A stretch of DNA of 64,000 nt. It comes from Xestospongia muta (Eukaryota > Porifera > Demospongiae > Haplosclerida > Petrosiidae). The translations under genes were made by a program, and so were the position numbers. The DNA lies in the NCBI GenBank assembly GCA_963693285.1, contig OY848919.1, forward strand, positions 9,419,461-9,483,460, written 5' to 3'. This document shows, piece by piece, positions 22,672 to 33,309 of this stretch (position 1 is the stretch's first letter; the number at the start of each line of letters is the position of its first letter). Under the pieces are notes generated by a model. It was not told the DNA's origin. It did no database searches and was given only the letters and a program-made list of their open reading frames with translations.

Positions 22672-23415
22672 TGGTTATGATAACAATTATTAATAATTAT
22701 TAATAATTATTAGTGTAGTCACATCACTTACGGTTATGATAATATCATGTTTATCCATATTTTAATTATAGACAGGAGCATGATTGTTTACAAATTAGAT
22801 GTACATGTTAATTACTTGAGATAAATATACATGAATAGAAAGGAAATACTTATTATGTCACTTTTTTATCTGATAGATATGGTGCTAGTATATTTGTGTC
22901 TGCTGTATCATTAGCTCAAAGTTTTCAAAGACTGACCCATAACCATCATTGTTTCCTTGTACTTGAAACAAATCCCACATTATCACCACTACTTTGGGAA
23001 CAGGTAAGACAATAGGATGTGAAAAGGAATATAATGGATGAAACGGTAAAACAGTGGCAAGTGATATATGACTGTTACCTCACTCTTTATTAATACAATG
23101 ATATACCTTTACAAAATTATTAGACTGAAGTTGTAAATTGTATATTTCTTTATATTTCAGAATAGAACTAATATCAGTTTTACTGGTAACATAGTTTGGT
23201 TTAATGCTTCAGTATGTGCTACTAGTTTAACATCTTGTTCTTGGGTTAGTAATAAAGTCAGACAATCATTTGATGAATCATTCTTTCCTCAATGGCCTAT
23301 TTTCCATGTAAGGTAACTGAATGTAATAATAGTGTTAAATGTACTCATTTGTCATATATTGACTGTTCTAGTTATAAATGTTTTTACCTGGCACTGTGAC
23401 ACACTTTGCATGCCA

Positions 23416-25675
23416 AGCTAGATATTGTGTCCTAAACTGCCAATTGACACCTCAATGATATTTACTTGTCATTTAAAAAATATGTCTAGTAAATGTCTCT
23501 TTCTCTCAATATTGTTTTAAAGTTGGCAAGTTTTGTCAATGATAACACTTAACACTTGGCATTTACCTTGAAATCTTTCAAACTGGTCTATGGAACATCT
23601 GCATAGCCATACTTTACTTGTAGTCAGATATAGACATGGTAATTTCAAGTGTTAATAACCTCTTTCTACCTATTAACACAGAACCACAAAGTTAATAATA
23701 CATTTGTTGAATGTTGCTAAAGACAGACCTGAAATCTGTCTAACTAACTTACAGTTCAGTCTGGGCTCTGTCAGCTACTATTACTGTGACTGCCAACCTG
23801 GAAGAATCAGCTCAGTGCCATAGCTGGTCTGATCAAGTTCTAAATTGCAAATTTCACAAACCAAATCCTGGTAGTACATCCTACCATTCTTGTATTGAGA
23901 TGCTGTCATACCAGAGCATAATCCTCCATAGTTGTAGTATATTTACTATAAGAGAATAACAGGTTACAATTACTGTACCAGAGAATATTCCCACCACACT
24001 AATCATGTGGAAGCCATACTTTTAAGTCATTCTATGGTACTACATGCATAGTTTCAGAGGATAACTTGTATGTGAGGTAATACTTTGGGAGAATTAAACG
24101 AAGGCATCATTACTACTGATAGATGCAGGTAATATAATTCAGATTGGATATAAATGCAGTCTGATCATGAAGTATGTGTAATATGGTGTTGTCTAGTCTG
24201 AGCTTCTGTTAAATTATCTATACATGGATGTACAATCAATATGTAAGTACCTATTCATACCTATAAATATAATTCCTTTCTTTGTATTTATTTGTGGTTA
24301 TAGTTTGATGAACAGGCATACAAATAGGATCACTTAATACCATTTTCAATACTGTGATTAAGTTAAATTTAATTAAAATTAAATTTAAGTGATGATCGCA
24401 ATACAATGGCCTTCAGGTAGTGTCAATGCCAAAACGTAATGTCACCAAGAGAATCTCAGAGATTTGGAGGGAGAGAGACACAATAATATAATATGATAGT
24501 ATAATATAAATAAAATATGGAAGGAAAACAAAGCATGCATATTTTACTCAAAACAAACATCATATGCATAGTACCTAACACTTGATAATAAGACCAGATA
24601 TTGCACGTGCATACACGATACACGAATAAATACACGTACTTTGTAATTAAAAGTAGATAAATGTACATACATGAAGCTTAAAATAAATACACGATGGTAT
24701 TCCGTGTATTTCCGTCTATAAAATATAACACGTGGCCTCGAAAAGGACAAAGATGGAGGATGATTTTTCTGTGTCTATCAACAGCTGATAAGATATTATT
24801 TCTAAACTAGTTGAGGTAATGCATTTTTTTTCAGGTGATTCCTGTAGTGGATTATCTTGAGAATGCCTTAGAAAGCATTAATAAAGACCCAGCAAGTATT
24901 AATGCTTTGTGTGATTAGTGTAACAGTTACATTCATTTCATATAAGATAATTCATGAGTCTTTTTGATATAAAACTTTAATTTTAGTCTGGTACATGAAA
25001 ATACATGAAAGTAGATGTGAAGTTAAAAAGTAAATACATGTAAATACATGACATTTTTAAATAATTAAAAGTAAATAGAGAGTAAAGAGAATAAAAGTAG
25101 ATGTGCAATGTCTGAATAAGGCCTCACTTTCCATTCAGGTATTTCATTGAACAAACAGTGACATTTACTTTGTTGGATATTTAATTTCACACTTTTTACA
25201 AGCATGTTCATGTTTTATGTACATCAGAGTTATTAGTTGTTATATTCTACTAGGTTCTCATCACCCTTTCCAACTACATTATCTGTATCATCACTGAGCT
25301 AACATATTATTTACATACACGTGCAATTGTACCTTCAAAACATAGCATATTTTGTGATAAAGCGTTACTGAAGAGATGACATAAGTAAATAATTAGAACA
25401 CTATAATATCAATGATGAGAAGTGTATTTTTACTCTATTTGTTTTCATCACATGTCATTGAATAGTAGTGTACATAGTGCAATAGTTACACATCTAAAAA
25501 ATCTACACCTCATGATTAGAACACTGTAATATCAAACAACTACGTAGGTCTAACATAAGCTGGCCTACTTCCCGCACATTTTACAGTATAAAGTCCAAGT
25601 CTTTCCAAGTCTGTGTATCAGTGATTTCTTTGAAGTTAACTTTATCCGAGTTTTTTCCCGCGACGTTTTACAGAA
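23416..25675. other. No definite gene
   Basis: Unique AT-rich DNA. At 24753-24917 MEDDFSVSINS, two stops, then DIISKLVE and, after a 19-base GT...AG segment, VIPVVDYLENALESINKDPA reads like a decayed small gene, but an intron of 19 bases is implausibly short. The last 150 bases before 25676 are less AT-rich and probably include the 5' UTR of the next gene. Confidence 0.4.
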
Positions 25676-25980
25676 ATGGATTTCGTAGTTGTTGAAGATA
25701 GAGAACTAGCTCTTGATTCTGTAGAATCTCTCCCTTTAGAGAGCTTAAAAGCTCATTTTGGGCCAAACGCCAGCAGTTTGTATTATATAACGGATGAAGG
25801 GAGAGAGCACTGTAAGTACACACTGATTTATATTTCTGTACACGATCTATTCTTATAGGTTTACTTGTAACAGATGGGAAAATTGTAAAACCTAACTCTG
25901 GATGGCCCATACAAGGGTTACGAGTATCTCGCGTGGTGCCGAGCTCTATCAACGAGGCCACGATAATTGCAGGTATGCAC

Positions 25981-26012
<32 letters not shown>

Positions 26013-28200
26013 CTGGCTCGAATTAAAATTTTAATAATATATGTGGATCTATGTAGCATAATATGACTTACTTTATGTGTCAAAAATACAAATTCACATT
26101 ATGCATAAGACTTTACATTTTCTTATCTATACTTCGGCTAGAATCATTGCAGAAAAAAGCCATACTTTAATGCAATTTTTTAATCATTTATAATTCTACA
26201 TAATCTTAGGAAAAAAAACTCTCTCAAAGAGAGATATCTGCAAATTGTGTCTCTGTTCACCAACAGCCAATTTGACGTTAAAAAATGTAAACATTCTAAA
26301 TGAGACAATTCGCCATAAAGTGGCGAACACGCAGGTAAGCTATTAAAAAGACATGGATTATGTGCTATAATAATTGCAACTTGCCATTGTAACCCTATCA
26401 GAAGTCATTTCTTGATCAATTAAATACTTATAGGTACTTTAGAGAATATTTATATGCATATGTAGTCACTTGTAAAAGACATACAGTAGTCAAATAATAA
26501 TTTACAAGTATGAAAGTAATTGCAAAAGCTATCACACATCATTATCTTTAGTTGTCCCTTCAAGTTTGTATGTACATATAATTAACAATGAATTAATTTT
26601 TGTACTTAAATTTCTAGCATTATAATGTAAGTTTTAACCAGTTTACTCACCTATGGGTGTTATTAATATTTTAGATTGTATTTAATTATTTATTCATTTA
26701 TTTAGTTTTTTGGCTCTGGAGGGCTGAGCAAATGTGAGGGTACCTCCAATCAGGATGCCATCAAGAACCAAAGGTTGGAAACCTTATAATCTCATCTGAG
26801 GAGGTATCCTCACTCTATCAGCAATACACCCTTGAAAACAGGCACATTGTGACGATTGATAGGCATCATGCCTCACAACGGGTAAGGCAATGCCTTAATG
26901 ACCTAAAACGAAAAAAGAAGGTTTGTTTAAAAATTATGCAAAGAATGATTTTGTAAACTAACACTAATATAATTACAATTCAATTTATGCAGGCTACTGA
27001 TGAACTTAGAATCTTTTATCATCCAATCAGGATGACAACATCCGAACACAAATTGAAGTAATGCTATGCATACAACACATAAGAACACGCATAAAATTAA
27101 ACCTAGAATAGTGTATAAATCAGTTGACAAAAAGACTATAGCACAAAGAATAATATAACCACATGATACAGATAACACATTATCCATATCGTATTATGTT
27201 AATTTTTTCTCCTATTCATATAGGAGGAAGTAGATAACAATTCAGAAAATGAAGTAAGTTTTAGTGAATGTATTATCAGATGATATTAAATGTTAATTAT
27301 ATTATTGTAATAAATGTATTGATATGCAGAGCTGATTGATTAATTTCTATATTCAAGTCATTTGTTTGTCTGTTTCAGCAAAAATGATATATGTTTATAG
27401 AATTTCATGAGTATTTTATTGCTTTATTTTGATATAGAAAAATGAAGAAGAAATTGATCCAGAAGTAAGTTTATATAACTTGAAAATATGAAGCATGGTG
27501 AATTGTTAACTGCATTCAGTCATCATGTGTTTTATATTTTAATAGTACAGTGATGACTTCATGGAGAATAGTACCAATGAAGTGAGTGATAAATATATTA
27601 TATTTATTATTATTATTATTATTGTTAATATTATTTGTCCTGTCACACATTTGAGCAATTTTTTACTATCCTTATTTAAACTAGGAGACTGATGATGAAA
27701 TTGATGTTAAGGTAATTGATGAAACTTGGAAATGATAATATTTCTTTTTACTTATTTATAGAAAAATCTAGCTGGCAAACAAGTAATAAAAAAGTAAGTG
27801 AGATGACTAGCTAGTATCATTTAGAATATAAAGCATTTCCAATTGCAAGTAAAAATTTAATAACCCTAATTATTTGTGAGCATCTTATAATTATTTGTAA
27901 ACTTCCTATATACACACTAGTTGTTTATTGTACCATGTTTAATCATAGGCACTTGCACCATCAAAAAAGAAAAGAAAGGTATACATACTTGATTTGATTT
28001 TAAATGTACCTCATATGTGGATTTCTTTTATAAGATTCATGATATCCATACAAAAAGGAAAAGAGGAAAATTGACATCTCGATCCAAAATATCTCAATAC
28101 GAAATGAAAAGATTGAGAAATATTAAAGAAATTCAAGAACTGGTAAATTTTGCCATTCATTAACTGATGATCTTTTTCTTAATTTTAGGTGAATCAATAG
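25676..28200 (+). CDS. Unrecognised multi-exon gene with acidic/basic microexons
   Basis: Exons by splice signals and phase: 25676-25811, 25859-25972, 26210-26334, 26706-26920 (uncertain), then microexons 27224-27253, 27438-27464, 27546-27581, 27685-27711, 27762-27793, 27949-27978, then 28058-28142 and 28189-28200. The N-terminus (MDFVVVEDRELALDSVESLP) has a compact domain with GWPIQGLRVSRVVPSS and CKLCLC, which I cannot name. Microexons encode acidic runs (EEVDNNSENE, KNEEEIDPE, ETDDEIDVK), followed by basic KRKE/RKRGK, probably a nuclear localisation signal, and ISQYEMKRLRNIKEIQEL. That last motif resembles the Y-E-x-x-R-x-x-N-I motif of some nuclear proteins such as WDR76. Exon 4 changes frame inside (FFGSGGLSKC versus NLIISSEEVSSLYQQY), needing a one-base correction, so the gene may be damaged or the exon mis-set. 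Nuclear role is an inference. Confidence 0.6.
25983..26011. repeat. (ATT)n microsatellite
   Basis: About nine perfect ATT units in intron 2 of the microexon gene. Shorter ATT runs lie at 27602-27623 and 29155-29175. Confidence 0.9.
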
Positions 28201-29636
28201 CTTAGATTAAACCCAAACTGATGAGTAATGGAAAATACCTTTATCTATATTTATCTTTTATGTTCATTTTTTAGTGTACTTTTATAGGCATTCCTTTAAT
28301 AATTTAATGTAATGTAATCAAAATCTAAATGCAATGTAATTATAATTTTGGTTAGCTTACTTTGTAAATCTACAATTTAAACTATTTATTAACTTTTGTT
28401 GGTTTTTTGAAAATATTTCATAAGCTCTATATACTAACTGAGACATAATTGATAAGATTGCAATTACTTATTCAGTTAATACAAAACAGTTGCCTGCCAA
28501 CATGTAACAAAATAAACATTAAGCTAGTGGTCAAGAGTCAAATTTATCTATGAGGGGACTCTTTGTGTCACAATACAGAAATTACATAATACAAGGAAGT
28601 GAGATGTAGCTAATTGTTCCGGATGCCCTTTACAATTATATACATTTTTACTTACTAAAATTGTTAGCAGCTAAACTATACGTCAGTAAGCCATGCTTTG
28701 TGTATTTACAAGGTAGAGCTCTGTAGTAAAAAAAGAAAAAAAGAGGCATACTTTATAACCTATATATGTGTGTATCATTCTTCATTGATGGTTAATGGCT
28801 ATCACCACTTGATGCTATATACATTGACATTTAACACTCACAGTAATCCATGAAAAGTATTATGCTGGAGCATCTTGAAATTTTCTTTATGAATTTCTGC
28901 TCGTTGAGCTACTGAGTTCGAGAATGTGCATGTTAATGATTTGCTATCTTTAATGTTACTCATGTCATTGCTTTACTCTATCCATGGCTCATGAGCAAGT
29001 ATTCAGAAAAAGAAAACTACGTATACTACCATTAATCAGGAAATTTTACCAGCTAGACTAGACTATATCTTCTCTTTACAACTCACAAACATTAACACTT
29101 AAATCATTATAAATATTGTTGTTATTATTGCCATTAATATTGCCGTGATTATCATTATTATTATTATTATTACTAATATTATTAGATATGTACAATATGT
29201 ATGTGTAATTAAAATTAAAATTAAAATTATTACTAAATAAAGGAAAAAGTCCTAATAATGTATGTATTCTCCATTTACTTTAATATTATAAATTGTTTTC
29301 TGTACTGGTGGCAAAAGTAAAACGAAGTGACATTGCTTGACTTATATGTAAGTTTTCAGCTTACAAATTTTTTCCCATAACTAAATCTATGTTTCTTTTT
29401 TTCTAGTTGGGTAGTGGTCCTTCAATCTCCTGATAACTCACTGTAAGTCATTTGTTGAACTGTTTGCCTAAGGTTGTCATAGCAACATTTAGGCCTAAGT
29501 ATTACTCATGCGCACACTGTAACACATTGTAGTATTTCAAAGTTATTAAGTTTGAAATAGAGCTGCTAAAATATCTGTCTTTTTAAACGTATGTTAAAAT
29601 TGACTAAATATTAGTGATATTCATTTTACAGACATT
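28201..29636. other. No gene seen
   Basis: AT-rich spacer with interrupted ATT repeats near 29155-29186 and no sustained coding frame. A TTCATTTTACAG acceptor-like sequence ends at 29631, directly before the next leader exon. Confidence 0.5.
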
Positions 29637-29926
29637 ATGATTGATCTACTTCAATGGAGAGCTTCCATTGGGGTATGGAATTGTCGCAATTGCTTGTTAC
29701 TTTGTAACCTGAGGATAAACCCAAGAAGAAAATGGATGGCTTGAAAAATTAACTACACTGATTTCGACTGTACTTTTCTTGATTCTTCTCATTTTGTCTG
29801 GAGATGTAGAACTTTATCCTGGACTACGAACAGAGGATCAAAGTCTAGAAAGACCACAACCTAAAAGAATGAATCAGTACCTTGCTCTTGCCCAGCCTGT
29901 AATGATGTTGTTATTTCTCCAGGTAC
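29637..29926 (+). pseudogene. Decayed 2A-like leader exon
   Basis: MIDLLQWRASIGVWNC mirrors the leader at 98-326, but TGA follows after about 35 codons. In another frame KLTTLISTVLFLILLILSGD continues into VELYPGL, where the consensus needs N-P-G-P: Asn is now Tyr and the last Pro is Leu. Both changes hit residues needed for ribosome skipping. Downstream, C-S-C-P-A-C-N-D in a third frame looks like a metal-binding scrap. The exon ends at a possible donor (TCTCCAG-GTACAT). Interpretation: an inactivated copy of the same leader cassette. Confidence 0.75.
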
Positions 29927-30358
29927 ATTAGGAATTAGTGAAGTTTTATTTTTTTAATATTGTAAATATTTCCATCTCGCATACACAGCATATTATAAGA
30001 AGTCTTAAGATTGTTTTAGGCTACATGTGTGTATATGTCCATTTCACATTCAAAGTGGTGAATGAACTTTACCTGAATATAGTAAATATCAAGAACATTG
30101 CAAGCAATAAATGTGATTATTTTTGCTAAGAGTGATTTGGATTGGTTGTGACTGATTTTTGAACAGTCTGAGTTTTGTAACTTATAAAAACTTTGAGCAT
30201 CTCTATAGCAACTCTTTGTACTGTATCATTATGTTTCTTGGTCTTTTCTAGATAACTCATCTGATGATGAGTCAATTGGAAGTAATAATATAATGTTGTT
30301 ATTCCTTCAGGTACATTAGGTATTAGTGAAGTTGTTTTATTAATGAATTCTTATTACA

Positions 30359-30877
30359 ATAGGGCTTATACCTTCTAAAAACTCAGATAAAGATATAAAT
30401 AATTCTACAATTAGTGCTAATAACACTGAGTACAACGTAACAGTAAGTGAAGCAACACTCAGAGATTATGTATTAAAGGAGGTTAAAACAAAGTTGGAGT
30501 ATGGTAGTTCCAATTCTGAAATTGAAGCCCATTTGGCCAATGCCTCATCTTTATTTGGTATTGATGTAATACCTTGTAAGTGGAATTTAGTATTGAAATT
30601 ATTAAGAAATTCTGGTTATGAGGATCCTAAGCATTACAAAGTGTGTTGTGCATCAGACCATTCAGAATTATTTTATAAAAATGGTTCAAATTGCTCAAAA
30701 CGTGGTAGATCCTATAATGATTGCATTGACTATTATGTGCTTGGATTGAATTTTGACACATGGTTTGTTTCCCCTGAAAGATGTAGTCAACTTTTTAGTC
30801 ACTGGAAAGATAGAGGTGATTGGTTTAATATTAGCCCTAAAGAGGTGCTAACTCTCTTTTATCAATGCTACAAATAA
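30359..30877 (+). CDS. Transposon-like exon (animal CACTA/tnp2-style N-terminal domain)
   Basis: After a TATTACAATAG acceptor an open frame runs to the TAA at 30875. It has an acidic, Ser/Asn-rich start (SKNSDKDINNSTISANNTEY), then a helical stretch (EIEAHLANASSLFGID), then CCASDHSELFYKNGSNCS, DCIDYYVLGLNFDTWF and ERCSQLFSHWKDRGDWFN. The Cys/His/Trp pattern recalls the region in front of tnp2-type transposase domains in animal CACTA-like elements; I am not certain of the family. No transposase core follows: the duplicated block begins at about 30835, within the end of this frame. It may once have been led by the 2A cassette just upstream. Confidence 0.5.
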   Translation: MGLIPSKNSDKDINNSTISANNTEYNVTVSEATLRDYVLKEVKTKLEYGSSNSEIEAHLANASSLFGIDVIPCKWNLVLKLLRNSGYEDPKHYKVCCASDHSELFYKNGSNCSKRGRSYNDCIDYYVLGLNFDTWFVSPERCSQLFSHWKDRGDWFNISPKEVLTLFYQCYK

Positions 30878-30897
30878 TACATTTAACAGAGGTATCT

Positions 30898-31254
30898 TGT
30901 TGTTGCAATTTACTTGAGATGGCAGGAAAAAAGATCATGCTGCAAGTGCAGTGTATGAAAATCATAACTCAAAATGATGAACTAATATCTTATAATAACA
31001 ACCATAATCATCCACCACCAGATCAGGCAGTGAATGAGACAGAAGAAGTTATCTACACTTTATTAAGAGAGAAGGTATCAAGAGTATACAACTATCACCT
31101 CACTATTACCAAGATGAGATTCAGTACCTTACTAGGACACCAGACAAGGAAGCCAAACTATCAAGTGTTCCATCATTCAAGTCTCCACTTTATGACAGCT
31201 AGAGCATTAAAAAATATGCAAAAGAAGATAAGTTTGAAGGTGAATGGACACTAG
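30898..31254 (+). pseudogene. FLYWCH/MULE-like zinc-finger fragment (copy 2)
   Basis: Same content as 16022-16354 with a few substitutions (NDELISYNNNHNHPPPDQAV). The open frame extends into MQKKISLKVNGH. No Cys half and no further transposase domain. Confidence 0.5.
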
Positions 31255-31284
31255 GGAGTAGATATGTCTACTCCCACTGGCAAC

Positions 31285-31815
31285 ATTGACATGGTTTGCC
31301 ATTCTAACTAATCCACTGTTACAAGATACTCTGACTTATACATCAGAGCTGAACTCCAGTATTCCTCATTGTGATGGTACTATTTCTGTTGTGACTATGT
31401 TTGCTCTACTCTTAGCAGTGTTCTATTATATACCAGTATTTGTGGCACTGGTTTATACAAGTTTGTAGATAATAACAAATATGTAAATGATTTGCAATAG
31501 TTTTAGTCACAACAATAATTATTCAATTGTAAGTTACTACTACTACACTCCTGGCATTACATTTGTATGCTAGTAGCCTAGTACATAGATCATTTTAGAG
31601 ATTTTGTTAAAGTTACAATGTATATATGTCAATCATTTGCCTTTCTTTAGACTAAAGATGACAAAGAAATATCAATCAAGAGTGTAAAGAATGATGACCT
31701 CTTTGACAACAAGTTGACTACTTATTAACATTACTTGATAGAAGAAATGGAGTAACTTCAAAAAAAGATATTATTATTGCTAGTGAGAAGAATTCAATAG
31801 AATCTTGTTACTTTA
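31285..31815 (+). pseudogene. Fragment of gene C-type exons 18 and 19 (copy 2)
   Basis: LTWFAILTNPLLQDTLTYTS and VVTMFALLLAVFYYIPVFVA followed by an intron 18-like stretch and a damaged exon 19. Orthologous to 16408-16910. Confidence 0.8.
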
Positions 31816-32070
31816 TTCAGTTACGTTCCAAGTTTTGCTATAAATTTATAACTTTTAATAATAACAAAGGGGTGGTGTAGCTAGTAGACTATGAAGTGAA
31901 CTTTAAAGTGATGATCACAGAACACAGTTTAGATGATCAGCATACGATCAAGGAAAGGACTGATACTAATAAACATACTATCTGCTTTCAAGAAATAATC
32001 ATGATTCATGAATATGGTGACTAATTGAGTTGATTAAATTTTCATAACTAGAAAGGCATATATTTCTTAG

Positions 32071-32210
32071 GGGTGCTTCTTGGTGTAACTTGACTGATGA
32101 TGTAACAACATGTCCTATGATGATATCACTACGTGTCAGAGTTATCAATGTTAGGTTTGGTTTAAGGTTAAGGTGATATCACCATAGTCAAGTTAAACCA
32201 AGAACCACAC
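32071..32210. repeat. hAT-type MITE, family 1, block 2 copy a
   Basis: GGGTGCTTCTTGG to AACCACAC with exact 8-bp flanking duplication TTTCTTAG (32063-32070 and 32211-32218). Confidence 0.9.
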
Positions 32211-32490
32211 TTTCTTAGCCATACTTTCTTCACTTCAGTACACACTTTACATTACTCTTTGAGACAGTTTGCCAGAACAAACAATCACATCAAGGGTAGC
32301 ATAACAAATTGAAAAAAATGTGAAGGCAAGGCTCACACCAAACGTATATGAAATAGTTGAGCTCTTCAAAAGAAAACAACGTAATGTGTAACAGAACTTT
32401 CTACAAGACAGTTACTTCTAGACCCAATCCATCTCAAAGAGTGAAAAGGATTACAAAAAAGAAAAGATAATCATGGAACACAAGCAAAAA

Positions 32491-32672
32491 GGGTGGTTCT
32501 TGGTGTAACTTGACTATAATGACATCATAATAAAATGACACAAGTGATGTTATCATATCGATGAGATCACCTAAATTCTAATCAAACCTAACATTATTAA
32601 CTCTATGACACATAGTGATGTCATCACGGACATGTTGTTACATCATCAGTTGAGTTATACCAAGAAGCACCC
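32491..32672. repeat. hAT-type MITE, family 1, block 2 copy b
   Basis: Same element and position as 17620-17802. Confidence 0.75.
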
Positions 32673-33309
32673 AATAAAAATTTCACAAATAATGTTCTTA
32701 CTCTTGAAGAATATGTTGACACAATTGCTGGAGCAACAAATATAGCAAATTAGTTTGCCTAGTTAGTTTTTACACTAATTATATTGATATTATTGTTTTA
32801 ACTAATTTAGTTTAGACAAATTGGCACTAAATCGTTCATTTTAAAATGGCATTGATTATACAAATGAAAATAACCCGTTTGGAGTAAGGTGGACGTATCA
32901 GCTATATAATAGTACAAACTACAAGTCTCAGGAAAATAACCTAGTCTAGTTAAGAACGAATTCATTTACACTAACAAATGGCAATAAATTTTTGAAGGCA
33001 ACGTATTGACCTGTCGGACGTGTTGGCGTTGATATAGAAACCTGAAGCTCACTGAGACACTGACAACAGCCCCCATCAAAATCACCGCCATTTTGAAGAA
33101 AATGTAAGGTCACTTCCGATCTTGCAATGGGCGACTCTAATCGTTAAAATTAAGTTGGGAGTAACATAGTCTGGAGAGGTCAGCCCACTTTCTTTACAGA
33201 GGAAGCGTGTACAATAATAAGGAAAGATTCTGCTCTCACAATCGAGCTCAAAAGACTACTATTCGTAAGGGTTAGGCTTCAGTCTAGTCTGTTGTGTTGA
33301 CGTGTTGTT

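Larger units (their letters stand above)
18432..23312 (+). pseudogene. Copy D: beta-helix half of a gene C paralogue, missing its membrane half
   Basis: Exons 18432-18907, 21133-21882, 22137-22245, 22320-22465, 22877-23003 and 23161-23312 match gene C exons 1-6; exons 2-6 have the same lengths (750, 109, 146, 127, 152), while exon 1 is 9 bases shorter from its ATG. All six are open and have intact GT/AG signals. The start is the ATG at 18432 (the preceding codon is TTG; gene C has two ATGs). The peptide has a signal sequence, many N-glycosylation sites and G-G-G beta-helix turns. After about 23415 homology with gene C ends and exons 7-19 are absent. Read-through at the last donor gives HVR then stop. 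It could be a secreted or decoy-like short protein of about 590 residues, but a truncated pseudogene is the safer call. Confidence 0.75.
15960..23415 (+). repeat. Segmental duplication, copy 1 (contains D)
   Basis: Collinear and roughly 95 percent identical by eye with about 30835-36415. The left junction lies near GCTAACTCTCTTTTATCAAT, the right near ACTTTGCATGCCAAG. Shared in order: a FLYWCH-like fragment, exon 18/19 debris, two MITEs, the promoter region, exon 1, a third MITE, and exons 2-6. Copy 1 is about 1.9 kb longer because of extra sequence in intron 1 (about 19154-21053). Confidence 0.9.

Noticed and set aside
25668..25961. Antisense frame over exons 1-2 of the microexon gene
   Set aside because: The plus strand has matching splice signals and phases; the minus frame has none.
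26993..27057. Possible extra exon (ATDELRIFYHPIRMTTSEHK) between exon 4 and the microexons
   Set aside because: Its only donor leaves a phase that produces an immediate stop in the next exon; exon 4 joins the first microexon cleanly without it.
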